47,205 bases of DNA. It comes from Rhodoferax sp. Its GTDB lineage: Bacteria > Pseudomonadota > Gammaproteobacteria > Burkholderiales > Burkholderiaceae_C. Numbering within the stretch: the stretch's first letter is position 1; each line of letters opens with the position of its first letter. A model generated the notes under the pieces. That model saw only the letters and a list, made by a program, of their open reading frames with translations, ran no database searches and was not told the DNA's origin. Location: contig NZ_JAGPBB010000025.1 of assembly GCF_018063565.1 (NCBI RefSeq), positions 1-47,205 on the forward strand, read 5' to 3'. This document shows positions 19,241 through 27,825 of this stretch, in pieces. The position numbers were made by a program, and so were the translations under genes.

Positions 19241-20524
19241 CTACATCATCCCCAGCATCCGCGGGAACCACAGCGAGAGGCCAGGCCAGTAGGTGACCAC
19301 CATCAAAAAGCCCAGCATCGCCAGCAGCCACGGCCAGACCGCCACCGTCAGCTCGGTAATGCCCATCTTGGTGATGCCGCTGGCCACATACAGGTTCAAG
19401 CCCACCGGTGGGTGGCACATGCCGACCTCCATGTTCACGACCATGATGATGCCAAAGTGCACCGGGTCAATGCCCAGCTTCATCGCCACCGGGAACAAAA
19501 TCGGCGCAAAGATCAGCACGATGGAAGACGGCTCCATGAAGTTGCCCGCCAGCAGCAAGATCACGTTGCACGCCAGCAAGAAGGTGATCATGCCCAGGCC
19601 ATTGCCCAGCATCCAGTCGGCCAGGGCTTGCGGAATGTTCTCGTTGGTCATGATGAAGCTGAACAGCACCGCGTTGGTGATGATGTACAGCAGCATGGCG
19701 GCCATGTTGGCCGAGTTCAGCAGCACGCGCGGCACGTCTTTGAGCCCCATGTCCTTGTAGACAAACACCGCCACCACAAAGGCATAGACAGCACTCATGG
19801 CCGCTGCTTCGGTGGGTGTGAAGATGCCCGCATAAATCCCGCCCATCACGATCACGATCAGCAGCAAACCCCAGGCGGACTCCTTGAATGCCTTGAGGCG
19901 CTGGCCCCAGCTGGCCGCCGGCAGGCGCGGGTAGTTGAACTTGCGCGCCCGGTAGTAGGTGACGCCACCCAGCGTCATGGCCAGGGCAATGCCTGGCACC
20001 ACGCCGGCCATGAACAGCGCACCCACGCTGGTGTTGGTCGCCACCGAGTACATCACCATCACGATGCTTGGCGGAATCAGGATGCCCAAAGCGCCCGAGG
20101 TGGTGATCACACCGGCGCCAAACTTGCTTGGGAAACCGGCCTTGACCATCGCCGGCAGCAAGATCGAGCCAATCGCCACCACCGTGGCGGGGCTGGAACC
20201 CGACACCGCCGCAAACAGGGCGCAGGCCAGCACCCCGGCCAGCCCCAGGCCGCCGTACCAGTGGCCCACCATGCTGGAGGCAAAGTTGATCATGCGCCGC
20301 GCCACACCGCCGTGGGTCAAAAAGTTGCCCGCCAGAATGAAGAACGGGATCGCCATGATCTCGAACTTCTCGATACCGGTGAACAGTTTCAGCGCCACCG
20401 ACTCAAGCGGCACATTGGTAAAACCAAACAAGAAGGTCAGAACAGTGAGGCCCAGCGAGATCGAGATCGGCATGCCGGTGAGCATCAGCACCGCCAGCAA
20501 GATGAAGATGATGGCGGCGTTCAT
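19241..20524 (-). CDS. dctM: TRAP transporter large permease DctM
   Basis: DctM, 427 residues, is the large inner-membrane subunit of a tripartite ATP-independent periplasmic (TRAP) transporter and drives sodium- or proton-coupled solute uptake. About 12 hydrophobic segments span the whole length. Family motifs include the N-terminal LAVLMLTGMPISISLGL, the central GSSPATVVAIGSILLPAM and GALGILIPPSIVMVMYSVATN, the IFTPTEAAAMSAVYAF region and the late GNFMEPSSIVLIFAPILFPVA. The ATG at 20524 overlaps the dctQ stop by 4 bp, so the two permease parts are coupled. A GGGAGACC site precedes the start. Substrates are probably C4-dicarboxylates. Confidence 0.94.
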   Translation of the reverse strand: MNAAIIFILLAVLMLTGMPISISLGLTVLTFLFGFTNVPLESVALKLFTGIEKFEIMAIPFFILAGNFLTHGGVARRMINFASSMVGHWYGGLGLAGVLACALFAAVSGSSPATVVAIGSILLPAMVKAGFPSKFGAGVITTSGALGILIPPSIVMVMYSVATNTSVGALFMAGVVPGIALAMTLGGVTYYRARKFNYPRLPAASWGQRLKAFKESAWGLLLIVIVMGGIYAGIFTPTEAAAMSAVYAFVVAVFVYKDMGLKDVPRVLLNSANMAAMLLYIITNAVLFSFIMTNENIPQALADWMLGNGLGMITFLLACNVILLLAGNFMEPSSIVLIFAPILFPVAMKLGIDPVHFGIIMVVNMEVGMCHPPVGLNLYVASGITKMGITELTVAVWPWLLAMLGFLMVVTYWPGLSLWFPRMLGMM

Positions 20525-21285
20525 GAACGGTCTCCCTTGTTCGCGTCTTGTGCTGCAGCAGCAGCGGCCGCTTCGGCTTCGGCCTTCTCGCGTGCAATGC
20601 GATTGGCTGCGTGCAAGCTAAAGTCTGGCTTGTGCGCCAAGTCGCGCGGATGCAGGTTGTCTGACATTTCGTAGGGGTTGACATCCACGGGCAGCACTTC
20701 TTCTTCGATGCCATCGACATGGCCGTGGTCGTGGTGCGGCAGTTCGCCCGTCTTGACAAAGTTGGTCAAGACCTGCAAAAAGCGAAAGCACATCAGGCTG
20801 GTGCCCAGCGGGATGGCGGAATACACCATCCAGGTGGGCAGTTCCAGGTCGGGGGTGGTGGGGCCTTCGGGCACATCGCCCACATTCAGACCCAGGTGGG
20901 TAAAGAACCAGTAGTGCGCGCCGTTCTCCCAGACAAAGCGCGCGCCAAGAATCGCCACAATGAAAGTGAACAAGGCACCGGCGCTCAGGCCAAACATCAC
21001 GGCCTTGCCCCGGTTGGGTCGGGTCAGGCGGTTGATGAGCACGTCCACGCCCACGTGGATGCCAGTGCGCACGCCGTAGGCAGCGCCAAATTTGGCCATC
21101 CAGACAAACATGATGATGGTCAGCTCTTGCGCCCAGGTCAGGTTGATCGTCAGCAACCAGTCCTGCACACCCGGAATGGGCCAACCCGCCGCGTAGCGAT
21201 GCAACACCGCTACAAAAATAATCAGCGTCGCCGCGCCCATGAGGAAGGTGATCAGCCATTCCTCCAAGTGATTGAGATACTTCAT
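20521..21285 (-). CDS. dctQ: TRAP transporter small permease DctQ with long C-terminal tail
   Basis: DctQ, 254 residues, is the small four-helix membrane subunit. The helices lie at about residues 8-30, 50-70, 98-120 and 150-180, with the typical RYAAGWPIPGVQDWLL and WAQELTIIMFVWMAKFGAAYGVRTGIHVGVDV. I start it at the ATG at 21285, with GAGG 10 nt upstream; the longer frame to 21342 adds a weak leader. The last 75 residues form a hydrophilic tail that is His/Asp/Glu-rich (ELPHHDHGHVDGIEEE) and ends in an Ala-rich helix (EKAEAEAAAAAAA). Most DctQ proteins are about 160-180 residues, so this tail is unusual. Confidence 0.92.
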   Translation of the reverse strand: MKYLNHLEEWLITFLMGAATLIIFVAVLHRYAAGWPIPGVQDWLLTINLTWAQELTIIMFVWMAKFGAAYGVRTGIHVGVDVLINRLTRPNRGKAVMFGLSAGALFTFIVAILGARFVWENGAHYWFFTHLGLNVGDVPEGPTTPDLELPTWMVYSAIPLGTSLMCFRFLQVLTNFVKTGELPHHDHGHVDGIEEEVLPVDVNPYEMSDNLHPRDLAHKPDFSLHAANRIAREKAEAEAAAAAAAQDANKGDRS

Positions 21286-21340
21286 GGCGATATGCCTCAA
21301 AAGATGAGTGAACAGCGCCCGATGGACGTGCGCTAGAGTC

Positions 21341-21375
21341 AAAAAAACCCCGTCAAACGAAGTTCGAGCGGGGTT
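21341..21375 (-). terminator. Hairpin with T-run between dctP and dctQ (partial terminator)
   Basis: On the minus strand AACCCCG (21375-21369) pairs with CGGGGTT (21352-21346), followed by a run of seven T. It lies 15 bp after the dctP stop and before dctQ. Such a site would let most transcripts end after the binding protein, giving more DctP than permease, as is common for binding-protein operons. Confidence 0.75.
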
Positions 21376-21390
21376 GGCAGTGGAAGAGCT

Positions 21391-22386
21391 TTACAGCTTG
21401 GCAGGGTCAAAGCCAGTGGCTTTGTAGATCTCTTGCAAGGTCTCTTTGCCGACGCGCTCAGCCATCTTGGTGTGCACGGGTGCCATCGCTTTTTTCAGAG
21501 CCAGACGCTCGTCGGCGGTGGGGGTGTAAATGGTGGTCTTGCCGCTGGCTTTCACGCCTTCAAGGGCCTTGTCGTTTTCTTCCTGGGCAATCTTGTTGGC
21601 GTAGTCGGTGGCCTCTTTCAGGGCCTGCTCAAGTGGCGCGCGCACATCGGCGGGCAGGCCATCCCAGAACTTCTTGTTGACGATGACCGCGTAGCCCAGG
21701 TAGCCGTGGTTGGTCAGCGTCAGGTGCTTTTGCACCTCGTGCATTTTTTGCGTGAAAAAGTTGGAAATCGGGTTCTCGGTGCCGTCTACCACGCCGGTTT
21801 GCAGCGCCTGGTAGGTTTCACCAAAAGCAATCACCTGCGGAATGCCGCCCACCGCGCGGATCTGCTCTTCAAGCACCTTCGACGACTGAATGCGGTATTT
21901 CTTGCCTTTGTAATCAGCCACAGTTTTCAGTGGAGCGTTGGCAGAAAATGACTTGAAGCCGTTGTCCCAGAACGCCAAGCCCGTGATGCCACGCGACTGG
22001 AGTTTGGCCATCAACGAGGCGCCTACCGGACCTTGGGTGATCTTGTGCAATTCGGCGCGATCATCAAAAATGAACGGCAGGTCAAACGCTTCAAACTCTT
22101 TCACGCCCAAGGGGCCAAACTTGGCCAGCGACGGAGCGAGCATCTGCACCGAGCCCATTTGAAGGGCTTCCATTTCTTCCTTGTCCTTGTACAGGGCGCT
22201 GTTGGCGTAGACCTCAACCTTGACCTTGCCCTTGGTCAATTCGGCGGCCTTTTTGGCAAAAAATTCAGACGCCTTGCCCTTGGGTGTGTCGGCGGCCACG
22301 ACGTGGCTGAATTTGATGATGGTTTGTGCGTTGACGCTCAAACCAAGGGCCAGTAAAGCAGCGGCCAGAACTGTTTTCAATTTCAT
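21391..22386 (-). CDS. dctP: TRAP transporter periplasmic binding protein DctP
   Basis: DctP, 331 residues, is the periplasmic receptor of the TRAP system. A Sec signal peptide (MKLKTVLAAALLALGLSVNAQ) ends near residue 21. The mature protein starts IIKFSHVVAADTPKGKAS and carries the conserved carboxylate-binding region GKKYRIQSSKVLEEQIRAVGG, whose arginine salts with the ligand carboxylate. GVVDGTENPISNFFTQKMHEVQKHLTLTNHGYLG is a DctP signature. The ATG at 22386 has AGGAG at 6 nt spacing. It heads dctPQM. Its upstream region contains an inverted repeat, CTAGGG-N5-CCCTAGG, that also appears beside tctD. C4-dicarboxylate specificity is inferred from the family. Confidence 0.93.
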   Translation of the reverse strand: MKLKTVLAAALLALGLSVNAQTIIKFSHVVAADTPKGKASEFFAKKAAELTKGKVKVEVYANSALYKDKEEMEALQMGSVQMLAPSLAKFGPLGVKEFEAFDLPFIFDDRAELHKITQGPVGASLMAKLQSRGITGLAFWDNGFKSFSANAPLKTVADYKGKKYRIQSSKVLEEQIRAVGGIPQVIAFGETYQALQTGVVDGTENPISNFFTQKMHEVQKHLTLTNHGYLGYAVIVNKKFWDGLPADVRAPLEQALKEATDYANKIAQEENDKALEGVKASGKTTIYTPTADERLALKKAMAPVHTKMAERVGKETLQEIYKATGFDPAKL

Positions 22387-22474
22387 TTTTGTCTCCTGAT
22401 GGAATGGACTGGATTAACGAAGCCGGTGAAGGTTAACGCTGGCCCGAGGGTAGGGCAACTGTGGTGTTCAACAG

Positions 22475-22492
22475 CTAGGGATAACCCCTAGG
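22475..22492. promoter_or_regulatory. Candidate operator A upstream of dctP (CTAGGG-N5-CCCTAGG)
   Basis: The 18-nt site CTAGGGATAACCCCTAGG is an almost perfect inverted repeat (TAGGG and CCCTA, 5-nt spacer), 89 bp upstream of the dctP start. A close match at 24750 lies beside tctD. This suggests one regulator, possibly TctD, for both transport operons; binding is not shown. Confidence 0.5.
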
Positions 22493-22594
22493 ACCCAGTC
22501 AGGGCCTGCCGTGGCGGTTCTCAAACTGCCGCAGGGGACGGATCAGTTCTTGTTGCGCTATCGAAAATAGTCGCGCCTCGGGCCACGCATTCAG

Positions 22595-24058
22595 TCAGCC
22601 AGGCGTGGTCACGCCCGGCTTGTCGATCATTTGAAGGGGCTTGCCCAAAGGAAAGGTCACGATGGCTTCCATCCCGACAATGCTCCCGGCGTTCAGACAA
22701 TTGATCATCTGTATGCTGCCGGCCATGGCCGCCACGATTTCGCGCACGATCGTCAGCCCCAAACCGGTGCCCGAGCGCGCATTGCCCGTGGCAAAAGGTT
22801 GAAACAGCCGCAAACGCAGGTCGTCATCGATGCCCGGCCCGCTATCGCGGATGATCAGTTGGGCGGAATCATCTTGTGTAATCAGGTGAATGTGCAATTT
22901 GCCTTCAGGCCGGCAATGATGGATGGCGTTGTGCAGCAGATTTCGTACCATTTCGCGCAGCATCCATTCGTGCCCGTGCACGCTGCAGGGGACGGTGGTG
23001 AGTTCAAAGTCAAGGTCCTTTTGCGCGATCAGGGGAGACAGGTCAACTGCCACATCGCGCACGATGTGGTCCCAATCCAGCCACCGAAAATCAGCCTGCT
23101 GCCTAAGTTGCTCCACTTTCGCCAGTGAAAGCATCTGGTTGGCCAGCAATGAGGCCCGGTCCACGGTCATCTGAATTTCCTGCAAGGCTGCTGTGGCCGG
23201 AAGGTCACCGCGCAAGGCAGACTGCACCTGCACCTTGAGCACCGCCAGTGGTGTGCGAAGCTGGTGCGCTGCATCCCGTACAAACCGTTTCTGGTTTTCC
23301 AGCAGGTGCTGCAATCGAAACATGACCTGGTTGGTGGCGTCGGTCAAGGGCCGTATTTCACTTGGGAGATCAGAGGCTTCGATGGGCTGCAGATTGTCTT
23401 CCTGGCGTTTGTCCATTTGCTCGCTCAAACGTCGAACGGGGCGGGTCACGCGTTGCACCACTACCAGCACCACGATGACAATGACACTGATCAGAATGGC
23501 CTGGCGTTGCAAGGTGTCCACCAGAATCTGCCGTGCCAGGGTGCGACGCAGCTCCAGCGTTTCAGCCACCTGCACGGTGGCCATGGCGAGGCCACGGCTG
23601 CTGGCGACCGGCTGTAGCAAAACCGCCACCCGCACCGCATCACCCCGGAACTCGTCGTCATAGAAGTCAACCAGCGCGGCATACGGACCCTGATCCGGCA
23701 ATTTACCGGTCCAGGCTGGCAGGTCCTGAGCGCCATCAATCCAGTTACCACGGGCGTCCGCAACGCGGTAAGTCATGCGGCTGCGGTTGTCGGCCTCAAA
23801 GGCCTCCAAGGCCGAATAAGGTATCTTGGCCTGGATGCGCGCCTGCTCCTCGACTCCTTCCACATCGAGCAGCTCGCCGATGGCTTTGGCCGACGCCAGC
23901 AAGGTGCGGTCATAGGCCACATTGACCGCGGCCAATGCCTGGCGGTAAAGGCTGAACGTATCGACGATGACAAACAGCACAACGGGCACCAGAATACCAA
24001 TGAGCAAATGCTGCCGCAGCGACGGTGGCGCGGAAGGTGTGCGGCTCAGCCAACTCAT
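22595..24058 (-). CDS. tctE: Sensor histidine kinase TctE
   Basis: TctE, 487 residues, is the inner-membrane sensor of the tricarboxylate two-component system. The first membrane segment is about 18-34 and the second about 187-202, enclosing a periplasmic sensor of about 150 residues. A HAMP-like linker (RPVRRLSEQMDKRQ) follows. The phosphoacceptor is His265 in DAAHQLRTPLAVL. The ATPase domain has the N box NLLHNAIHH, DSGPGIDD, and the G2 region GTGLGLTIV. It starts 1 bp after the tctD stop, so the pair is one operon. It sits between dctP and the divergent tctC, so it may regulate both. The ligand, citrate-like or other, is inferred from family. Confidence 0.93.
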   Translation of the reverse strand: MSWLSRTPSAPPSLRQHLLIGILVPVVLFVIVDTFSLYRQALAAVNVAYDRTLLASAKAIGELLDVEGVEEQARIQAKIPYSALEAFEADNRSRMTYRVADARGNWIDGAQDLPAWTGKLPDQGPYAALVDFYDDEFRGDAVRVAVLLQPVASSRGLAMATVQVAETLELRRTLARQILVDTLQRQAILISVIVIVVLVVVQRVTRPVRRLSEQMDKRQEDNLQPIEASDLPSEIRPLTDATNQVMFRLQHLLENQKRFVRDAAHQLRTPLAVLKVQVQSALRGDLPATAALQEIQMTVDRASLLANQMLSLAKVEQLRQQADFRWLDWDHIVRDVAVDLSPLIAQKDLDFELTTVPCSVHGHEWMLREMVRNLLHNAIHHCRPEGKLHIHLITQDDSAQLIIRDSGPGIDDDLRLRLFQPFATGNARSGTGLGLTIVREIVAAMAGSIQMINCLNAGSIVGMEAIVTFPLGKPLQMIDKPGVTTPG

Positions 24059-24059
24059 G

Positions 24060-24740
24060 TTATGGCATTGCCTTGAGCAAATACCCCAGTCCGCGCAAGG
24101 TCACCACCTGGAGGCCCTTGTCAGCCAGTTTTTTACGCAGACGGTACGCAACCACTTCAATGGCTTCAAAATGCACCTGTGTCTCCCCGGGGAAAACCAG
24201 TTCGAAAAGGCGCTCCTTGCTGACAGCATGGCCGGCTTTGTCCATCAGGATACGCAACATTGCGAGTTCCCGGGGCGCCAGGTCCAGTACCTGATGCTGG
24301 TGGTAAATCGCACCGCTGTCCCGGTCATAGCGCAGCTGTCCCCACTTCAGGCTATCGTCCCAGGTGTCGCGTACGCGCGTGCTGTGACGTCGGTGCAGCG
24401 CGCGCACCCGTGCTTCAAGTTCGTCGAGGTCAAAGGGCTTGGCCAGATAGTCGTCAGCTCCGGCATTGAGCCCCAGTACCCGATCACCCACGGTGCTTCG
24501 GGCGGTCAGAATCAACACCGGCGTATCGAGCTTGGCGGCCCTGGCTTGCGCCAGCACCTCGAGCCCGTCGAGCCCGGGCAAAGTCAGATCAAGCACCACC
24601 ACGTCGGGCTGCGTGGCTGCCCACGAGTCCAAGGCACGCTTGCCATCGGCACAAATGTCGACACGCATGCCACTGCGCACCAAACTGCGCTGCAAGGTGG
24701 TGTGCAGAGAGACATCGTCTTCTATCAACAGTAGGCGCAT
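24060..24740 (-). CDS. tctD: Response regulator TctD (OmpR family)
   Basis: TctD, 226 residues, has an N-terminal receiver (1-120) with acidic pair EDD (7-9), phospho-acceptor Asp51 in VVVLDLTLPGLDG, Thr79 in LILTAR and Lys101 in LAKPFD. A winged-helix DNA-binding domain covers about 125-222, with APRELAMLRILMDKAGHAVSKE and VVAYRLRKKLADKGLQVVTLRGLGYLL. It is divergent from tctC across 94 bp. A CTAGGG-N5-CCTTAGG site lies 10 bp before its ATG, so it could control its own expression. In Salmonella TctD/TctE activate citrate uptake by TctCBA; the role here is inferred from that. Confidence 0.94.
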   Translation of the reverse strand: MRLLLIEDDVSLHTTLQRSLVRSGMRVDICADGKRALDSWAATQPDVVVLDLTLPGLDGLEVLAQARAAKLDTPVLILTARSTVGDRVLGLNAGADDYLAKPFDLDELEARVRALHRRHSTRVRDTWDDSLKWGQLRYDRDSGAIYHQHQVLDLAPRELAMLRILMDKAGHAVSKERLFELVFPGETQVHFEAIEVVAYRLRKKLADKGLQVVTLRGLGYLLKAMP

Positions 24741-24749
24741 GGCAGGAAA

Positions 24750-24767
24750 CTAGGGTTTTTCCTTAGG
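24750..24767. promoter_or_regulatory. Candidate operator B between tctD and tctC
   Basis: CTAGGGTTTTTCCTTAGG repeats the layout of operator A: TAGGG, 5-nt spacer, then CCTTA against CCCTA. On the minus strand it lies 10 bp before the tctD start, where it could cover the transcript start and give autoregulation. A third, looser inverted pair is at 24804-24824. Confidence 0.5.
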
Positions 24768-24803
24768 TTTTGGACAGCTGAATGACAGGCACGTGCCGCA
24801 TCA

Positions 24804-24824
24804 TAGGGTGGTTCTTTAACCCTA
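24804..24824. promoter_or_regulatory. Loose inverted repeat TAGGGT-N9-ACCCTA before tctC
   Basis: TAGGGT at 24804-24809 and ACCCTA at 24819-24824 form an inverted pair with a 9-nt spacer, 10 bp before the tctC ATG and touching its AGGAG ribosome binding site. It shares the TAGGG/CCCTA half-sites of the other two sites but with a different spacing, so it is a weaker candidate. Confidence 0.3.
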
Positions 24825-24834
24825 GGAGACCTTC

Positions 24835-25794
24835 ATGCGTCGTGATACCTTTCTGAAGTCGATGGCAGCCGTGGCTGTGGCAAGTAGTTTTCCGTTGAGT
24901 GCTCGCGCTGGCGCAGCCATCAAGATGATGATTCCAGCGAATCCGGGTGGCGGCTGGGACATGACCGGTCGCGCATTGGGCGCTGCCATGCTCGACGCCA
25001 AAGCGGCAGACACGGTGCAATTCGACAACAAGGGCGGCGCAGCAGGGGTGATTGGCCTGGCACAGTTTGTCAACGGCAGCAAGGGCGACCCCAATGCCAT
25101 CATCATCACCGGCGCCGTCATGGTGGGCGGCATCATCACCGGCAAACCGCAAATCACACTGAGTCAGGCCACGCCGATCGCCCGTATCACCAGCGAATAC
25201 AACGTCTTTGTGGTGCCTTCAGATTCGCCGATCAAGTCGATGAAAGACGTGGTGGCGCAAATGCAAAAAGACCCCGGCAGCGTGAAGTGGGGCGGCGGCT
25301 CACGCGGATCCACCGAACACATTTGCGCCTCCATGCTGGCGACCAAGGTGGGTGTTGATCCTAAAAAGGTCAACTATGTGGCTTTCCGCGGCGGCGGTGA
25401 AGCAGTGGCGGCCATCCTGGGTGGCAATGTCACGATTGGCGGCGGCGGCATGAGCGAGATGAGCGAGTACATCAAAGCCGGCAAGATGCGCGCCGTGGGT
25501 GTGACCTCGGAGAAGCGTTTCACCGGCAATGCCACGCCCACGCTCAAAGAACAAGGTTTCGACGTGGTGCTGGGCAACTGGCGTGGCGTCTACGGGGCCC
25601 CTGGTATTACCGCAGAGCAACGTGCTGCGCTGACCGACATTGTGGTGAAAGCCACCAAATCAAAAGCCTGGACCGACTCGCTCGCCAAGAACGACTGGAC
25701 GCCAGCCGTGCTGACCGGCAAGGCATTTGACGAATTTGTTGACAGCGAGTTTTCCAGCCTGCGCGGCACCATGCACCTGGCCGGGATGCTCTGA
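24835..25794 (+). CDS. tctC: Tripartite tricarboxylate transporter binding protein TctC (Bug family)
   Basis: TctC, 319 residues, is a periplasmic binding protein of the Bug family, expanded in Burkholderiales. The N-terminus MRRDTFLKSMAAVAVA is a signal sequence with a double arginine close to, but not exactly, the Tat pattern, so the export route is uncertain. The mature core holds MIPANPGGGWDMTGRALG, NKGGAAGVIGL (ligand loop), GGGSRGSTEHICASML and a later GVYGAPGITAEQ. AGGAG lies 6 nt before the ATG. Its stop overlaps the tctB start by 1 bp. It binds citrate or another carboxylate; the ligand cannot be told from sequence. Confidence 0.93.
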   Translation: MRRDTFLKSMAAVAVASSFPLSARAGAAIKMMIPANPGGGWDMTGRALGAAMLDAKAADTVQFDNKGGAAGVIGLAQFVNGSKGDPNAIIITGAVMVGGIITGKPQITLSQATPIARITSEYNVFVVPSDSPIKSMKDVVAQMQKDPGSVKWGGGSRGSTEHICASMLATKVGVDPKKVNYVAFRGGGEAVAAILGGNVTIGGGGMSEMSEYIKAGKMRAVGVTSEKRFTGNATPTLKEQGFDVVLGNWRGVYGAPGITAEQRAALTDIVVKATKSKAWTDSLAKNDWTPAVLTGKAFDEFVDSEFSSLRGTMHLAGML

Positions 25795-26306
25795 TGCTTG
25801 ACCGTCGAAGCCAGCGTTACCAAACGGCGGTGACCCTGGCGACTTTGCTGGTGGGGATACTGATGGCTTACGCGGCCATCAGCATCCCCTCAGATGCCGG
25901 CTACGCTGGCGTCGGGCCGAATTTTCTGCCCTGGGTGGTGTCGGTTGCGCTGCTGTTGTGCAGCGGCTTCATGTTTTACGAGATTCGCACTGGCGGGTTT
26001 CGCGAGATGGAAGAACCTTCGAGTGGCGACGCGCATCCGTTCTGGCTGGGTTTTGCCTGGATGTCGGCGGGCATGCTGGGCAGCGCCGCCCTAATCGACA
26101 CCGTCGGCTTTGTGTTCAGTTGCACGCTGTGTTTTGTGTTTGCCGCACGCGGGCTGCGTGAGGCCGAGGGCGAGACGCTACGCGGCTGGAAGCCCTGGGT
26201 GATCGATCTGGTCAGTGGCTTGCTGATCTCGGTACCGGTGTTTTGGGTGTTTGGTAAGTTTCTGGCGATCAAGCTGCCAGGTCTGACGCAAGGTGGGTGG
26301 ATCTGA
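25794..26306 (+). CDS. tctB: Tripartite tricarboxylate transporter small subunit TctB
   Basis: TctB, 170 residues, is the small four-helix membrane subunit. Hydrophobic segments lie at about 12-30, 40-58, 82-118 and 137-155, with the family pattern PSDAGYAGVGPNFLPWVVSVALLL and GSAALIDTVGFVFSCTLCFVFAARGL. The start codon overlaps the tctC stop (TGATG) and the stop overlaps the tctA start, so tctC, tctB and tctA are tightly coupled. No other function is likely. Confidence 0.92.
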   Translation: MLDRRSQRYQTAVTLATLLVGILMAYAAISIPSDAGYAGVGPNFLPWVVSVALLLCSGFMFYEIRTGGFREMEEPSSGDAHPFWLGFAWMSAGMLGSAALIDTVGFVFSCTLCFVFAARGLREAEGETLRGWKPWVIDLVSGLLISVPVFWVFGKFLAIKLPGLTQGGWI

Positions 26307-27805
26307 TGGAAATTGATGTCTGGACCCATTTGGTCAATGGTTTTGCCACCGCCGGCACCCCGGCCAACCTGATGTGGGCCTTTGTTGGTTGCGCCTTGGG
26401 TACCGCCACTGGCGTGCTGCCCGGCATTGGCCCGGCCACCGCGGTGGCCATGCTGCTACCGATCACCGCCAAGGTGGACGCCACCGCGTCAATGATCTTT
26501 TTTGCCGGTATCTATTACGGTGCGATGTATGGTGGTTCGACCACGTCGATCTTGCTCAACACGCCCAGCAACAGCTCCAGCATGGTGACCGCGATGGAGG
26601 GCAACAAGATGGCCAAAAGCGGGCGCGCCGGTGCGGCCCTGGCTACCTCGGCCATCGGCTCGTTCATTGCCGGCACGTTTGCCACGGTGGTGGTCACGCT
26701 GTTTGCGCCGATGCTCGCCAATTACGCCGTGCAACTGGGCCCGCCCGAGTATTTCATGCTGATGCTGCTGGCGTTCACTACGGTGAGTGCGGTTTTGGGC
26801 CAAAGCACCTTGCGCGGCTTGCTGGCGCTGTTCATTGGCCTGGCCATTGGTCTGATCGGCATGGACCAGATCACCGGACAGGCGCGCTACACCGCTGGCG
26901 TGCCCGAGCTGCTCGATGGCATCAACATCGTATTGGTGGCCGTGGGCCTGTTTGCCGTGGCCGAGGCCATGCATGTGGTGCTGTTTGAGGGCAGGCAGAT
27001 CCGCCACGAGCACAAACTGACCCGCGTCACCATGTCGCGCGCCGACTGGCGTCGTTCGATTCCGGCGTGGATGCGCGGCACCGCCATTGGCGCGCCGTTT
27101 GGCTGTATTCCGGCCGGTGGCACCGAAATACCCACCTTTTTGAGCTACGCCGTTGAGAAAAACCTGGCCAAAGGTAGCAACCGCGAAGAGTTTGGCACGG
27201 TGGGCGCCATTGAAGGTGTGGCCGGCCCCGAAGCCGCCAACAACGCCACCGTGACCACCGCCATGATTCCGCTGCTGACGTTGGGCATTCCGGTGTCCAA
27301 CACCACGGCGGTCATGCTGGGGGCGTTTCAGAACTACGGCATTCAGCCCGGCCCGCAGTTGTTTACCAACTCGGCGGCCCTGGTCTGGGCGCTGATTGCC
27401 TCGCTCTATATTGGCAACGTGATGCTGCTGGTGCTGAACCTGCCGCTGGTGGGCCTGTGGGTCAAGTTGCTCAAGATTCCACGCCCACGGCTCTACGCCG
27501 GTATCCTGATTTTTGCCACGGTAGGGGCGTATGGCATGCGCCAAAGCATGTTTGACCTGTTCCTGTTGTATGGCATTGGGGTGCTGGGTTTGGTGATGCG
27601 CCGCTTCAGCATTCCGTCGGCGCCGGTGGTGGTGGCGATGATTCTAGGCCCGCTGGCCGAGGCTCAGCTGCGCAACGCGATGTCGATCGGTGAAGGCAGT
27701 GCCATGGTGTTCCTGCAGCGCCCGGTCTCCGTGATCATGATCTTTGTCGTGATTGGTGTCCTGATTCTGCCGCGTATTCTGAAAAAACGCGGCGTGGTAC
27801 TTTAG
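26306..27805 (+). CDS. tctA: Tripartite tricarboxylate transporter large permease TctA
   Basis: TctA, 499 residues, is the large permease of the tripartite tricarboxylate transporter. It has about 12 hydrophobic segments. The family signatures GVLPGIGPATAVAMLLPIT and GIYYGAMYGGSTTSILLNTPS are near the N-terminus, and the second repeat has FGCIPAGGTEIPTFLSYAVEK with VAGPEAANNATVT. I start it at the ATG at 26306, which overlaps the tctB stop (TGATG) and has AAGGTGGG upstream; the GTG at 26297 would add three residues. It completes tctCBA, which TctDE probably activates. Confidence 0.94.
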   Translation: MEIDVWTHLVNGFATAGTPANLMWAFVGCALGTATGVLPGIGPATAVAMLLPITAKVDATASMIFFAGIYYGAMYGGSTTSILLNTPSNSSSMVTAMEGNKMAKSGRAGAALATSAIGSFIAGTFATVVVTLFAPMLANYAVQLGPPEYFMLMLLAFTTVSAVLGQSTLRGLLALFIGLAIGLIGMDQITGQARYTAGVPELLDGINIVLVAVGLFAVAEAMHVVLFEGRQIRHEHKLTRVTMSRADWRRSIPAWMRGTAIGAPFGCIPAGGTEIPTFLSYAVEKNLAKGSNREEFGTVGAIEGVAGPEAANNATVTTAMIPLLTLGIPVSNTTAVMLGAFQNYGIQPGPQLFTNSAALVWALIASLYIGNVMLLVLNLPLVGLWVKLLKIPRPRLYAGILIFATVGAYGMRQSMFDLFLLYGIGVLGLVMRRFSIPSAPVVVAMILGPLAEAQLRNAMSIGEGSAMVFLQRPVSVIMIFVVIGVLILPRILKKRGVVL

Positions 27806-27825
27806 AGCGGCCGGACCCTGAGCCA

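Noticed and set aside
19223-20674. A 483-codon plus-strand open frame opposite dctM
   Set aside because: It is antisense to dctM and has the repetitive His/Gln/Arg content typical of frames opposite GC-rich membrane-protein genes.
24329-24356. GCTATC and AGCGC boxes inside tctD as a further repeat copy
   Set aside because: The spacing is 23, not 26, and the surrounding sequence is normal coding DNA.
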